Source of the DNA: Photorhabdus namnaonensis
Lineage (GTDB): Bacteria > Pseudomonadota > Gammaproteobacteria > Enterobacterales > Enterobacteriaceae
Reading direction: 5' to 3'
DNA: 64,000 nt
Assembly (NCBI RefSeq): GCF_001684335.1
Contig: NZ_LOIC01000018.1
Coordinates: forward strand, 429,556 to 493,555
The first letter of the stretch is position 1; each line of letters opens with the position of its first letter. Made by a program: the position numbers and the translations under genes. Below the pieces are notes generated by a model that was not told the DNA's origin, did no database searches, and saw only the letters and a list, made by a program, of their open reading frames with translations. This document shows positions 9,026 to 19,470 of this stretch, in pieces.

Positions 9026-10078
9026 ATGTCACACAGTTGGACCACCAAGGCAATCAGAGAGATTCAAGCAGATCATCAACGCAGTTCTGACACTCATCTT
9101 ATCCGCCTTAATTTACCAGTTTTCCCAGGTATCCATTTGTATCTAAAAGATGAAAGCACCCATCCAACTGGTAGTCTGAAACACAGGCTTGCTCGTTCTT
9201 TATTCCTTTACGCACTTAGTAATGGCTGGATAAAGGAAGGTACCCCAGTTATTGAATCCTCATCGGGTAGTACCGCTGTATCCGAAGCCTATTTTGCCCG
9301 TCTGCTTGGGTTACCTTTTATTGCTGTTATGCCCTCATACACCGCTAAACGTAAGATTCAGGAAATTGAATTTTATGGTGGTAAATGCCATTTTGTTAAC
9401 CATTCAGCACAAATTTATGACGAGTCAGAACGACTAGCGAAAGAACTAAATGGACATTATATGGATCAATTTACTTACGCCGAAAGAGCAACAGACTGGC
9501 GAGGTAACAACAATATTGCTGAAAGTATTTTTCGCCAGATGCAAATGGAACCATTTCCTGAACCAGATTATATCGTTATGAGCGCTGGTACTGGGGGAAC
9601 TTCTGCAACGTTAGGACGCTATATCCGTTACCAAGGGCATAACACGAAACTAATTGTTGTCGATCCAGAAAACTCTATATTCTATGACTATTACCGTCAA
9701 AATTGCTGTGATATTCGTGGCAATTATAGCAGTAAGATTGAAGGTATTGGCCGCCCTCGGGCTGAGCCTTCTTTTATTCCTTCGGTTATTGATGACATGA
9801 TACAAATACCCGATTGCGCCAGCATTGCAACAATTTACTGGCTGGAAAAATTGTTAGGCAGAAAAGTTGGCGCATCTACGGGGACCAATGTCTGGGGAGC
9901 TCTCCTGCTTGCTAACCAAATGCATGAGCGTGGAGAACAAGGTGCAATAGTAACTTTACTGTGCGACAGTGGTGAACGTTATCTCGATACCTATTACAAT
10001 CCAGATTGGGTAAAAAATAACATCGGCGATGTCTCATCTTATCTCAAACAACTATCCAATTTCCGCAGTTATAAGTAA
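9026..10078 (+). CDS. cdsH: PLP-dependent cysteine desulfhydrase (CdsH type)
   Basis: A 350-residue fold-type II PLP enzyme of the cysteine synthase superfamily. Lys52 in PTGSLKHR is the expected Schiff-base lysine, [11 protein letters not shown] is the substrate-binding loop, and [12 protein letters not shown] is the PLP-phosphate loop. It resembles the Salmonella STM0458 (CdsH) protein, also beside ybaO, which degrades L-cysteine to pyruvate, ammonia and sulfide. The KHR active site and decR linkage favour desulfhydrase over cysteine synthase, though assay is needed to be certain. The ribosome binding site is weak. Confidence 0.82.
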   Translation: MSHSWTTKAIREIQADHQRSSDTHLIRLNLPVFPGIHLYLKDESTHPTGSLKHRLARSLFLYALSNGWIKEGTPVIESSSGSTAVSEAYFARLLGLPFIAVMPSYTAKRKIQEIEFYGGKCHFVNHSAQIYDESERLAKELNGHYMDQFTYAERATDWRGNNNIAESIFRQMQMEPFPEPDYIVMSAGTGGTSATLGRYIRYQGHNTKLIVVDPENSIFYDYYRQNCCDIRGNYSSKIEGIGRPRAEPSFIPSVIDDMIQIPDCASIATIYWLEKLLGRKVGASTGTNVWGALLLANQMHERGEQGAIVTLLCDSGERYLDTYYNPDWVKNNIGDVSSYLKQLSNFRSYK

Positions 10079-10110
10079 CATAACCATTTTATTCTAATGA
10101 GGATGTTACA

Positions 10111-10809
10111 ATGAGACGAGCTGTTGTTGTATTCAGTGGTGGACAAGATTCCACGACCTGCCTAATTCAAGCAATTAATCAATATGACGAAGTACATTGT
10201 GTCACTTTTGATTATGGTCAGCGCCATCGCGCCGAAATTGATGTTGCACGTAATATCAACCATTCTCTTGGTGTTGTTGCTCATAAAGTACTGGATGTCA
10301 CATTACTTAGTGAACTGGCTCTCAGCAGTCTGACTCGCGATAACATCCCTATTCCCGATTATAATGAAAGTAAAAAAAGCGCTATACCCAGTACATTTGT
10401 CCCTGGCCGCAATATTTTGTTCCTGACACTGGCTGCTATATATGCTTACCAAGTTGAAGCAGAAGCAGTTATTACTGGCGTATGTGAAACTGATTTCTCC
10501 GGTTACCCTGATAGCCGTGATGAATTTATCAAAGCAATGAATAAAGCTGTAAGCCTTGGCATTGCCCGTGATATCCGTTTTGAAACGCCATTGATGTGGC
10601 TCAACAAAGCTGAAACTTGGGCATTGTCCGACTACTACCAGCATTTAGACTTTGTTCGTAGTCAGACACTAACTTGCTACAACGGCATTCAAGGTAATGG
10701 ATGTGGTAAATGTGCAGCTTGTCATCTCAGAGCTAACGGATTAGAACAATATCTAAATGCGCCTGAAAAAATAATGACTGAAATGAAAGCAAAAACACAT
10801 TTAGTTTAA
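10111..10809 (+). CDS. queC: 7-cyano-7-deazaguanine synthase QueC
   Basis: A 232-residue enzyme that converts 7-carboxy-7-deazaguanine to preQ0 with ATP and ammonia in queuosine synthesis. The N-terminal PP-loop [10 protein letters not shown] (8-17), the YGQRHRAE segment and the C-terminal zinc cluster [14 protein letters not shown] are all present. GAGGA lies before the ATG. It is 32 nt downstream of the cdsH stop and possibly co-transcribed, while queA and tgt of the same pathway lie 37 kb away in this window. Confidence 0.97.
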   Translation: MRRAVVVFSGGQDSTTCLIQAINQYDEVHCVTFDYGQRHRAEIDVARNINHSLGVVAHKVLDVTLLSELALSSLTRDNIPIPDYNESKKSAIPSTFVPGRNILFLTLAAIYAYQVEAEAVITGVCETDFSGYPDSRDEFIKAMNKAVSLGIARDIRFETPLMWLNKAETWALSDYYQHLDFVRSQTLTCYNGIQGNGCGKCAACHLRANGLEQYLNAPEKIMTEMKAKTHLV

Positions 10810-10816
10810 TCCCAAT

Positions 10817-10845
10817 GGCAATGAGAGCCTTCCCCTTTCATTGCC
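10817..10845. terminator. Convergent terminator queC/fadM
   Basis: GGCAATGA (10817-10824) pairs with TCATTGCC (10838-10845), followed on plus by CTGTTTTC. The right arm overlaps the last codon and stop of fadM. Confidence 0.55.
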
Positions 10846-11245
10846 CTGTTTTCACCAACGCTCCCATTATTTCACGTAATTCACCTTCAATAGACAATGC
10901 CCTTTGAGTTTTTCTATCAATCCAGACAAACGTAGTCTTAGCATCTGCAATGAGTTGATTGTTCCTTCTGCGTATAATTTCCTGAGAAAATACACCACTT
11001 CTGTTTCTCAGCTCCGTCAATCGGCAATCCACTTCCAATTCATCGCCAAGAACTGCTGAACTGCGATAATTAATATTAATGTTGACCACGGCAAACCCAA
11101 CATTGTTTTTCTGTATCCATTCCACTACAGAATGCTTATGCAACCATTCCCACCGAGCACTTTCCAAAAATTCCAAATAGCGAGCATTGTTCACATGCTG
11201 AAACAAATCTATATGATAACCATGAACTTTTATAATCGAACTCAT
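10838..11245 (-). CDS. fadM: Long-chain acyl-CoA thioesterase FadM (YbaW)
   Basis: A 135-residue single hot-dog thioesterase of the 4HBT group that releases fatty acids from acyl-CoA in the cytosol. The N-terminus IKVHGYHIDLFQHVNNARYLE carries the family Asp and the His-Val-Asn-Asn motif, and FVWIDRKTQRAL matches the E. coli C-terminal half. It converges with queC, as the E. coli pair does. Confidence 0.93.
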   Translation of the reverse strand: MSSIIKVHGYHIDLFQHVNNARYLEFLESARWEWLHKHSVVEWIQKNNVGFAVVNININYRSSAVLGDELEVDCRLTELRNRSGVFSQEIIRRRNNQLIADAKTTFVWIDRKTQRALSIEGELREIMGALVKTGQ

Positions 11246-11400
11246 AATATTGCCTTATGTTAAAGTCACTCATCTGACCAGATTGGTTTCACAATAGCAA
11301 AACAAAAAATTCACACTAATTAAAGTGATTTATTTGCAACCTTGATCACAACATCCCCATCCATAAAGAAAAATCATGAATGAGGATGATAGATAATATA

Positions 11401-11925
<525 letters not shown>

Positions 11926-13797
11926 TTATTCGATATGACCTAACTTAATTTTGGCTTTTTCACGCAAGCTAACCAGTAAAGACTCCAGCATAGCGTTACC
12001 CATTTCACTCTGATAGCTATCAATCATGCTTCTAATTTGTTCTTCGGATACAACACCTGGAGTAACTTTATCTAGTTGGATCAGCACAACGTCATCCAAA
12101 CTATTTTTCGTCAAACCATATTCTGCCTTACCTTCTTTCGGCCGTGGTAAAGCAAATACTGCGCCAACTAACACATTATCCTGAGATGTACGCTGAATAA
12201 CCTGAGATTCACCAAATTGAATACCTGCACCTTTCAAGGCTTGCTCACCTTTACCTTCTTTTAAGGCAGCCAGTAATTTCTCACTTTCGACTTGAAGTTG
12301 TTTTTCAGCTTTCTGACGTTTAACCAATTCAGCAACTTGCTCTTTAACTTTCTCGAAGGGTTGTACCGTTTCTGGCTTATAATTATCTACACGGAGAACA
12401 AATGCACGATCGCCTTCAACGGAGATAACATCAGAGTTAGTCCCTGTTGGCCCCTGTCCATCAACAAGATTACCTTCAAAAATGGCATGAATGACGGCCC
12501 CAAAATTAATCTCTGACGGCACACTATTGCGATCAAACCAATCAGTCGTCACAACCTTAATACCTGAAACTTCCTCAGCCGCAGCTAGAGATTCATTATC
12601 GCTAGTAGCAGCATCACTGACCTTCTGTTGCAGAGCATAGAAAGCATCTACTGCTTTTTCCTGCTTAACCGTTTTCTCAATTTCAGAGCGAACTTCAGAT
12701 AAAGGCTTAATTACTTGAGGCTCAACATCATCCAAATGGAAAATAGCGAAGCTATTAGAAACCCTAAGCACAGAAGAAATTTGGCCTTTCTCTTTCAAAT
12801 TAGCTTGTTTCAACTCTTCAGGAAGAGCATCCTCTTCCATCCAACCGATCTCACCACTATTTTTCGCTGAAAACTTATCCGTAGATTTTTTAGTCGCTAA
12901 TTTACCAAAATCAGCACCTTTATTTAACTCATCAAGCACTGTTTTGGCTTCAGCTTCAGTTGCAAGCTGAATCAGACTGTATTTTTTCTGCTCTGGTTGG
13001 GTATAAAGTTTCAAATTATGTTCGTAGTAAGCATCAACATCAGCAGATGTAGCTGAAACTTTATTCATTTCATCTACAGCGTCCATCTTGATATAGCTAA
13101 CTTTCACTTCTTCTGGAGCAATAAAGCTGCTTTTGTTCAGATTATAGTAATCTTGTAAGTCTTTATCTGTTACTTCCTGCTGCGCCTGAATTTTCTTCAG
13201 CTCCAGTGTAGCCATACGGGCAGTTCTCTGTTGCAGAAGTAATTCAGCGCTGAGTTTTACCTCACTAGGCAATGCTATTTCACTACCAGAAAAAGCCATA
13301 ATTAATTGTTGATTAACTAGATTTTGGCGTGTTTGTTCAGCAAAAATATCTGGACTCATATTGGGACGCTCAAGCAACTCCAGATATTTGTTGTTATCAA
13401 ATTTACCATTTGTCTGAAAGTAAGAGATATTTCGGATAGAATCCTTAACTTGCTCATCGCTGGCAGATAAACCCAATGCACGGGAATATTGCTCAATCAA
13501 TACATTATTAATTAGACGCTCCAAAGCCTGATTACGAATCTGCTTCATGCTTTGTTCGTCACTTGCCAACACTGAGAATTTATCTCCCAATTGCTCTTGC
13601 AATGCGTTTCTCTCTTGCTGAAACGCACCCTCCAATTGAGCACGACTGATAGCTTGGCCATTCACTTCGGCAGCATAACTACCAGCTCCACTTGTCAGGT
13701 AGCCCCCAACCCCCGTCAAAACAAAAGACAGGATAATGAGAGCCAGCACGATTTTAAGCACAGGACTGTTTGCCGCCGTGCGTAGGTTGTCCATCAT
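11926..13797 (-). CDS. ppiD: Periplasmic chaperone / parvulin-like PpiD
   Basis: A 623-residue protein, the same length as E. coli PpiD, anchored by one N-terminal membrane helix (about 16-34) with the bulk in the periplasm. It contains a SurA-like N-terminal region and a parvulin domain (about 265-360, with KKYSLIQLATEAEAK and GEIGWMEEDALPEEL). It attaches to the SecYEG exit and assists folding of emerging proteins; family evidence suggests the parvulin domain is poorly active. It is downstream of hupB with its own terminator. Confidence 0.96.
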   Translation of the reverse strand: MMDNLRTAANSPVLKIVLALIILSFVLTGVGGYLTSGAGSYAAEVNGQAISRAQLEGAFQQERNALQEQLGDKFSVLASDEQSMKQIRNQALERLINNVLIEQYSRALGLSASDEQVKDSIRNISYFQTNGKFDNNKYLELLERPNMSPDIFAEQTRQNLVNQQLIMAFSGSEIALPSEVKLSAELLLQQRTARMATLELKKIQAQQEVTDKDLQDYYNLNKSSFIAPEEVKVSYIKMDAVDEMNKVSATSADVDAYYEHNLKLYTQPEQKKYSLIQLATEAEAKTVLDELNKGADFGKLATKKSTDKFSAKNSGEIGWMEEDALPEELKQANLKEKGQISSVLRVSNSFAIFHLDDVEPQVIKPLSEVRSEIEKTVKQEKAVDAFYALQQKVSDAATSDNESLAAAEEVSGIKVVTTDWFDRNSVPSEINFGAVIHAIFEGNLVDGQGPTGTNSDVISVEGDRAFVLRVDNYKPETVQPFEKVKEQVAELVKRQKAEKQLQVESEKLLAALKEGKGEQALKGAGIQFGESQVIQRTSQDNVLVGAVFALPRPKEGKAEYGLTKNSLDDVVLIQLDKVTPGVVSEEQIRSMIDSYQSEMGNAMLESLLVSLREKAKIKLGHIE

Positions 13798-13863
13798 AAA
13801 GAGGCAAAACTCCGCTTTGGTGAAATTGAAAACGCCATATTACGCTAATTCAAGCGCTAAGAG

Positions 13864-13894
13864 AAAAAAAGCGCACCAATCAATTGATGCGCTT
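13864..13894 (-). terminator. Rho-independent terminator of hupB
   Basis: On the minus strand AAGCGCA (13888-13894) pairs with TGCGCTT (13869-13875), followed by a run of seven T. It lies about 200 nt beyond the hupB stop because the interspersed repeat copy 2 is situated in between. Confidence 0.75.
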
Positions 13895-13941
13895 CTATTT
13901 TAACTTACCAAATCTGTCTCGTCAGTCTATGTTTGCCAATA

Positions 13942-14068
13942 TATACCCGTTATCTTTCAAGTTGCCTCTTTGTTGGCTGCACTCTCTCACCCCGGTCACA
14001 TAGTTATCTATGCTCTCGGGGATTCGCTCCCTTGCCGCCGCAATGCATCTTGAAATCCATAGGGTATA
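13942..14068. repeat. Palindromic interspersed repeat, copy 2
   Basis: A 127-bp element with the same ends as the copy at 1676-1788 (left TATACCCGTTATCTTTCAAG; right TGCATCTTGAAATCC then GGTATA). It includes a CTCGGGGATTCG segment missing from copy 1. It lies in the 3' untranslated part of the hupB transcript, between the stop codon and the terminator, and would fold in the RNA. The short frame read across it is not a gene. Confidence 0.8.
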
Positions 14069-14099
14069 ACAAGGACTGATAAACAATATTTGGTTCATG

Positions 14100-14375
14100 T
14101 CACCCATTAACAGCGTCTTTCAAACCTTTACCTGGACGGAAAGCAGGTACTTTAGCCGCAGCAATTTTGAGCTCTTTTCCTGTTTGAGGGTTACGACCTG
14201 TACGTGCGGAACGTTCACGAACAGCAAAAGTACCGAATCCCACCAGAGCAACATCATCGCCATCCTTCAATGCACCCGTTACAGAAGAAATAAATGCATC
14301 TACTACACGCCCTGCGGCTGCTTTAGAAATATTAGAGTCAGCAGCAATCTTGTCGATCAGTTGTGATTTATTCAC
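14100..14375 (-). CDS. hupB: DNA-binding protein HU-beta
   Basis: A 91-residue nucleoid protein, one of the two HU subunits that bend and compact [15 protein letters not shown] opens the chain and the DNA-binding arm signature [21 protein letters not shown] is complete. The start is the GTG at 14375, preceded by GGGGAT, which aligns with the 90-residue E. coli protein; the ATG at 14390 would add five non-homologous residues. It follows lon in the same orientation. Confidence 0.96.
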   Translation of the reverse strand: MNKSQLIDKIAADSNISKAAAGRVVDAFISSVTGALKDGDDVALVGFGTFAVRERSARTGRNPQTGKELKIAAAKVPAFRPGKGLKDAVNG

Positions 14376-14524
14376 TCTTATCATCCCCATATAGTTTTTA
14401 CTATCGCATCAGAATCCTAACGGATAACCCGATAGCAGTGCCGTTATATCAATCCTTTCCGATATTGGCAAGAAATCATAAGACAACAAAATATTTATTA
14501 GACAGTTCATCCAAGTTAGCAATA

Positions 14525-14561
14525 TAAAAAGGCTGGCAAGCCTGAATTCGCTTACCAGCCT
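14525..14561 (-). terminator. Rho-independent terminator of lon
   Basis: On the minus strand AGGCTGG (14555-14561) and CCAGCCT (14530-14536) close a hairpin extended by AAGC/GCTT, followed by five T. It lies about 45 nt after the lon stop. Confidence 0.8.
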
Positions 14562-14603
14562 ATATTTCATCCATAATTATTAAGATAGCCCACTATTTTT
14601 GCA

Positions 14604-16958
14604 CTATTGAACTGACACTAATTCTGCGCCAAACACAGGATCCTGCAATGTAATAGCCAAAACATCTTCAATACGTTTTACTGGATGGATCTGTAGATCT
14701 GCAATAATATTTTGGGGAATTTCTTCCAGATCACGTTTATTCTCTTCCGGAATTAAAACTGTTTTGATTCCGCCTCGATGAGCAGCCAGTAGTTTCTCTT
14801 TCAAGCCACCGATTGGCAGAACTAAACCACGCAATGTGATTTCCCCGGTCATAGCAACATCAGCTCGAACTGGATTACCGGTCAGACAGGAGACCAATGC
14901 TGTACACATGGCGATACCCGCACTTGGGCCATCTTTCGGCGTTGCCCCTTCCGGAACGTGGACGTGAATATCCCGTTTCTCATAAAAATCAGCGTTGATA
15001 CCCAATTTATCAGCACGAGCACGAACAACGGTTAATGCTGCTTGAATGGATTCCTGCATAACCTCACCGAGTGAGCCAGTATAGGTTAGTTTACCTTTCC
15101 CTGGAACACACGCGGTTTCAATGGTTAGTAAATCACCACCAACTTCAGTCCATGCAAGTCCTGTGACCTGACCAATACGGTTTTCCGTATCTGCACGGCC
15201 ATAATCCACACGTTGAACACCCAGATACTCTTTTAAGTTATCTGAATTGATTTCAATATGTTTTAAATTTTTATCCATTAACAATGCTTTTACCGTCTTA
15301 CGGCACAGCTTAGAAATTTCTCGCTCTAAACTACGCACTCCTGCTTCACGAGTGTAATAACGGATAATCCCAATAATAGCACTGTCATCAACAGTTAATT
15401 CGCTTTTTTTCAGGGCATTACGTTCAATCTGCTTAGGCAGCAAATGACGTTTGGCAATATTCAATTTTTCATCTTCGGTATAACCGGAAAGACGAATAAT
15501 CTCCATACGATCCAACAATGGCGCCGGAATATTCATAGAGTTGGATGTTGCAACAAACATGACATCTGACAGATCATAATCGACCTCCAGATAATGGTCG
15601 TTAAATGCCACGTTCTGTTCCGGGTCCAAAACTTCCAGCAAGGCAGAAGCTGGATCACCACGCATATCGGATGACATCTTATCAATCTCATCCAGCAGAA
15701 ACAGAGGGTTCTTCACTCCAACTTTGGACATTTTTTGGATCAATTTGCCCGGCATAGAGCCAATATAAGTTCGGCGATGACCACGGATTTCAGCCTCATC
15801 ACGAACCCCCCCCAATGCCATACGCACATATTTCCGCCCGGTCGCTCGTGCAATGGACTGACCTAAAGAGGTTTTACCTACCCCAGGAGGCCCAACCAAA
15901 CATAAAATCGGCCCTTTAATTTTACTAATTCGGCTTTGGACTGCCAGGTACTCAAGGATACGCTCTTTCACACGCTCCAAGCCGTAATGGTCGGTATCCA
16001 AAGTTTCCTGAGCTTTAACCAAATCTTTTTTGACTTTACTGCGAGCAACCCACGGAACCTGCACCATCCAATCGATGTAACTACGGACAACCGTCGCTTC
16101 CGCCGACATAGGAGACATCATCTTCAGTTTTTGCAATTCAGCTTCGGCTTTTTCACGAGCCTCTTTGGGCATTTTTGCTGCTTCAATTTTACGCTTTAGG
16201 GTTTCATACTCATCAGGCGCATCATCCATTTCACCCAATTCTTTCTGAATCGCTTTCATCTGTTCATTCAGGTAGTACTCGCGCTGGCTTTTTTCCATTT
16301 GTTTCTTCACGCGGTTACGAATGCGTTTTTCTACCTGTAACAAATCAATTTCTGACTCCATCATTGCCATCAGATATTCAAGACGCTCAACGACATCAGA
16401 CATTTCCAAAACAGTCTGTTTATCACTAAGCTTCAATGGCATATGCGCAGCAATTGTATCAGCTAATTTAGCGGCATCTTCGACACTGTGTAACGAGGTC
16501 AGAACCTCTGGCGGAATTTTTTTATTTAATTTAATGTAGCCTTCGAACTGATTAATAGCTGTCCTGATCATAACTTCTTGCTCACGCTCATCAACGAGCG
16601 GCGAGTCAAGATACTCAGCATGAGCAGAAAAATGTTCGCCATTATCAGCCAGAGTCGTAATGCGGGCACGTTTCAACCCTTCGACAAGCACTTTTACTGT
16701 GCCGTCAGGCAATTTTAACATCTGTAAAATAGAAGCTACGGTACCAACGGAGAAAAGGTCATTAACCCCTGGCTCATCAGTTGAAGCTTCTTTTTGCGCA
16801 ACCAACATGATCTGTTTGTCATGATCCATTGCTGCTTCCAGGCAGTGAATAGACTTCTCACGCCCTACAAACAATGGGATCACCATATGCGGGTAAACCA
16901 CCACATCACGCAGAGGCAATACAGGGATTTCTATGCGTTCGGAACGCTCAAGATTCAT
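14604..16958 (-). CDS. lon: ATP-dependent protease Lon
   Basis: A 784-residue protein, exactly the E. coli length. It comprises an N-terminal substrate domain (about 1-300), an AAA+ module with Walker [10 protein letters not shown] near 356-364 and Walker [10 protein letters not shown], and a C-terminal Ser-Lys protease domain with GPSAGIAM (the nucleophile Ser, 679 in E. coli) and the catalytic Lys near 722. It degrades misfolded proteins and regulators such as SulA-type inhibitors in the cytosol. AGAGAG precedes the ATG, and a heat-shock promoter lies upstream. Confidence 0.98.
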   Translation of the reverse strand: MNLERSERIEIPVLPLRDVVVYPHMVIPLFVGREKSIHCLEAAMDHDKQIMLVAQKEASTDEPGVNDLFSVGTVASILQMLKLPDGTVKVLVEGLKRARITTLADNGEHFSAHAEYLDSPLVDEREQEVMIRTAINQFEGYIKLNKKIPPEVLTSLHSVEDAAKLADTIAAHMPLKLSDKQTVLEMSDVVERLEYLMAMMESEIDLLQVEKRIRNRVKKQMEKSQREYYLNEQMKAIQKELGEMDDAPDEYETLKRKIEAAKMPKEAREKAEAELQKLKMMSPMSAEATVVRSYIDWMVQVPWVARSKVKKDLVKAQETLDTDHYGLERVKERILEYLAVQSRISKIKGPILCLVGPPGVGKTSLGQSIARATGRKYVRMALGGVRDEAEIRGHRRTYIGSMPGKLIQKMSKVGVKNPLFLLDEIDKMSSDMRGDPASALLEVLDPEQNVAFNDHYLEVDYDLSDVMFVATSNSMNIPAPLLDRMEIIRLSGYTEDEKLNIAKRHLLPKQIERNALKKSELTVDDSAIIGIIRYYTREAGVRSLEREISKLCRKTVKALLMDKNLKHIEINSDNLKEYLGVQRVDYGRADTENRIGQVTGLAWTEVGGDLLTIETACVPGKGKLTYTGSLGEVMQESIQAALTVVRARADKLGINADFYEKRDIHVHVPEGATPKDGPSAGIAMCTALVSCLTGNPVRADVAMTGEITLRGLVLPIGGLKEKLLAAHRGGIKTVLIPEENKRDLEEIPQNIIADLQIHPVKRIEDVLAITLQDPVFGAELVSVQ

Positions 16959-16999
16959 AGAGCTCTCTCTTCGTTTAGCTTTCGCCAGTTTTTAGGAAT

Positions 17000-17023
17000 C
17001 TCGTGAAACACGGTTCTCACGAG
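17000..17023 (-). promoter_or_regulatory. Hairpin in the lon 5' leader
   Basis: CTCGTGA (17000-17006) and TCACGAG (17017-17023) form a perfect 7-bp stem in the lon leader, about 40-65 nt before the start codon and downstream of the sigma32 promoter. A regulatory role is inferred only. Confidence 0.45.
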
Positions 17024-17046
17024 TTTCACTCCATAGAATATAAAAT

Positions 17047-17074
17047 ATATGGGGACAGGAATTTGACATTCAAT
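17047..17074 (-). promoter_or_regulatory. Sigma32 heat-shock promoter of lon
   Basis: The minus strand reads ATTGAA (17069-17074), 14 bp, then CCCCATAT (17047-17054), matching the RpoH consensus CTTGAA-N14-CCCCATNT and closely resembling the E. coli lon promoter. Confidence 0.88.
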
Positions 17075-17096
17075 GGCATGGCACTTTAATAAAAAC

Positions 17097-17121
17097 AAAA
17101 TGAGGGTAATCCCCTCATTTT
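17097..17121 (-). terminator. Rho-independent terminator of clpX
   Basis: On the minus strand AAAATGAGGG (17112-17121) pairs with CCCTCATTTT (17097-17106), followed by GTTTTTATT. It lies about 45 nt past the clpX stop and directly before the lon promoter. Confidence 0.85.
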
Positions 17122-17165
17122 ATTCAATAATATCTCGTTTAGTGAATTCCCTGTCCTAGACTCAA

Positions 17166-18437
17166 TTATTCACCAGAAACCTGGGCATCCGGTTTGCTGT
17201 AAATCAGCAAAGGTGCAGATTGACCATTGATAACAGATTCATCTACAACAACTTTTCCAACGTTTTCCATTGATGGTAGATCATACATAGTGTCCAACAA
17301 TGCGCCTTCAACAATAGAGCGTAGGCCGCGGGCCCCCGTCTTACGAACCATTGCTCTCTTAGCAATAGCAATCAGGGCTTCACTTCTGAATTCCAGATCA
17401 ACGCCTTCAAGGTTAAACAGTGCTTGATACTGCTTGGTCAACGCATTTTTAGGTTCTTTCAAAATCTGAATCAACGCTTCCTCACTCAATTCACTGAGCG
17501 TGGCAACAACAGGTAACCGCCCAATAAATTCAGGGATAAGCCCAAACTTAATGAGATCTTCCGGCTCAGCCAGTGCAAGCAATTCGCCTTCAGTCGCTTT
17601 TTCTGACTCACCTTTGACTTTCGCACCAAATCCAATACCCGTACTGGTATTTAAACGCTGGCCAATGACTTTATCCAGACCTGCAAACGCACCACCACAA
17701 ATAAATAGGATTTTGGAGGTATCTACCTGTAAAAACTCCTGTTGTGGATGTTTACGCCCCCCCTGAGGAGGAACTGCCGCGATTGTACCTTCAATCAGTT
17801 TCAGCAACGCTTGCTGTACACCTTCACCTGAAACATCCCGAGTAATTGACGGGTTATCAGATTTACGTGAAATTTTGTCAATTTCATCAATGTAAACAAT
17901 ACCGCGTTGAGCTTTTTGTACATCGTAGTCACATTTTTGCAGTAATTTCTGAATAATGTTTTCTACGTCTTCTCCCACATATCCCGCTTCGGTCAGCGTA
18001 GTCGCATCGGCCATGGTAAAAGGAACGTCAAGATAACGAGCCAATGTTTCAGCCAATAGGGTTTTACCACTCCCTGTCGGCCCAATAAGCAGAATATTAC
18101 TTTTACCTAATTCAACACCGTTACTGATATCGCCATTACGTAACCGTTTGTAATGGTTATAAACAGCAACCGCCAACACTTTTTTCGCCGTTTCCTGGCC
18201 GATAACATAATCATCCAAATGCTGACGGATTTCATGAGGCGTTGGTAATGCACTACGCTCACGATGTGGTACAAGCTCTTTAATTTCTTCGCGAATAATG
18301 TCGTTACATAAATCCACACACTCATCGCAAATATATACTGACGGGCCAGCAATCAATTTTCGCACTTCATGTTGGCTTTTCCCGCAGAAAGAGCAATACA
18401 GCAGCTTTCCTGAACCGTCTTTGCGCTTATCTGTCAT
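17166..18437 (-). CDS. clpX: ClpXP unfoldase ATPase ClpX
   Basis: A 423-residue AAA+ unfoldase. The N-terminal zinc-binding domain has Cys15, Cys18, Cys37 and Cys40, followed by Walker A GPTGSGKT, Walker [11 protein letters not shown], a pore loop with GYVGED, and the IGFG loop that docks on ClpP. It recognises tagged substrates, unfolds them and feeds ClpP. It lies 137 nt downstream of clpP and is probably co-transcribed from the clpP heat-shock promoter. Confidence 0.98.
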   Translation of the reverse strand: MTDKRKDGSGKLLYCSFCGKSQHEVRKLIAGPSVYICDECVDLCNDIIREEIKELVPHRERSALPTPHEIRQHLDDYVIGQETAKKVLAVAVYNHYKRLRNGDISNGVELGKSNILLIGPTGSGKTLLAETLARYLDVPFTMADATTLTEAGYVGEDVENIIQKLLQKCDYDVQKAQRGIVYIDEIDKISRKSDNPSITRDVSGEGVQQALLKLIEGTIAAVPPQGGRKHPQQEFLQVDTSKILFICGGAFAGLDKVIGQRLNTSTGIGFGAKVKGESEKATEGELLALAEPEDLIKFGLIPEFIGRLPVVATLSELSEEALIQILKEPKNALTKQYQALFNLEGVDLEFRSEALIAIAKRAMVRKTGARGLRSIVEGALLDTMYDLPSMENVGKVVVDESVINGQSAPLLIYSKPDAQVSGE

Positions 18438-18574
18438 CAGTCACAACCTCACTTTATCAACTGCTCCCCCAGATTTATCTGGCAAAGCAGGAAACTTCTG
18501 CTATTACCCCAAACGTCATAGCTTTACCAAATGGTAAGCCGAATGTTTATATTATAGCTTCCGGGAATAATAAA

Positions 18575-19198
18575 TTAATCGCGATGGGTGAAAATCTTAT
18601 CAACCAATCCATACTCTACGGCTTCATCTGCCGACAAGAAACGATCACGTTCTGTATCTTTCGCGATCTCTTCAATAGGTCTTCCCGTATGTTTTGCCAT
18701 TAACTCATTCATACGCGATTTTACTTTCAATATTTCCTGAGCGTGAATTTCAATATCTGTAGCTTGTCCCTGGAAACCGCCTAATGGCTGATGGATCATA
18801 ACCCGGGAATTTGGCAAACAGATACGTTTTCCCTTTGCCCCAGCAGTCAACAAGAATGCTCCCATTGAACATGCCTGCCCCATACAAATAGTACTGATAT
18901 CCGGTTTAATAAACTGCATCGTATCATAGATGGACATTCCCGCAGTGATCACACCACCTGGCGAATTGATATATAAGAAAATATCTTTTTCCGGATTCTC
19001 CGCCTCAAGAAACAGCATCTGAGCTACAACCAGGTTTGCCATATGATCTTCAACCTGACCGGTCAGAAAAATAATACGTTCTTTTAATAAGCGCGAATAG
19101 ATATCGTACGAACGTTCCCCACGCGCAGTCTGTTCAACTACCATCGGCACCAGAGCCATGTGAGGCGCATATTGATCCCGCTTGTCGCTATATGACAT
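18575..19198 (-). CDS. clpP: ClpP protease subunit
   Basis: A 207-residue serine peptidase, the same length as E. coli ClpP. A 14-residue propeptide ends before [18 protein letters not shown]. The catalytic serine is Ser111 in [11 protein letters not shown] and the histidine lies in [10 protein letters not shown]; the catalytic Asp region DRFLSADEA follows. It forms the tetradecameric chamber served by ClpX and ClpA. AGGAG lies upstream of the ATG. Confidence 0.98.
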   Translation of the reverse strand: MSYSDKRDQYAPHMALVPMVVEQTARGERSYDIYSRLLKERIIFLTGQVEDHMANLVVAQMLFLEAENPEKDIFLYINSPGGVITAGMSIYDTMQFIKPDISTICMGQACSMGAFLLTAGAKGKRICLPNSRVMIHQPLGGFQGQATDIEIHAQEILKVKSRMNELMAKHTGRPIEEIAKDTERDRFLSADEAVEYGLVDKIFTHRD

Positions 19199-19344
19199 TT
19201 TCGTCTCCTAATAGAATTCATGTTGGTGCCATTCATAACCAATTCTACTTGAGATAAGCGATGATGACCATGATTCAAAGTTAACCAATCAAGGGGGAAT
19301 TACCCCTGAAAAATTTTGCAATCATATACATAATATTAAAAAGG

Positions 19345-19372
19345 ATCTGGGGTTAAACCCACTTTTTTCAAG
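19345..19372 (-). promoter_or_regulatory. Sigma32 promoter of clpP-clpX
   Basis: The minus strand reads CTTGAA (19367-19372), exactly 14 bp, then CCCCAGAT (19345-19352), one base off the RpoH -10 consensus CCCCATNT. It lies about 150 nt before the clpP start. Confidence 0.8.
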
Positions 19373-19392
19373 AAAAATCTTGTCTCTTACTT

Positions 19393-19423
19393 ATAAAAAA
19401 ACCCGCAGATTTATCTGCGGGTT
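19393..19423 (-). terminator. Rho-independent terminator of tig
   Basis: An 11-bp perfect stem with a two-base apex: AACCCGCAGAT (19400-19410) and ATCTGCGGGTT (19413-19423). On the minus strand it is followed by a run of T, and it lies about 50 nt after the tig stop. Confidence 0.92.
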
Positions 19424-19470
19424 CATTTCAATAAGACAACAAATTCATCATCTCATGACAAAATTAAAAC

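Noticed and set aside
13922..14107. 61-codon frame on the minus strand
   Set aside because: It only translates the interspersed repeat; the same peptide (QQRGNLKDNGY) appears in the false ybaY extension from copy 1.
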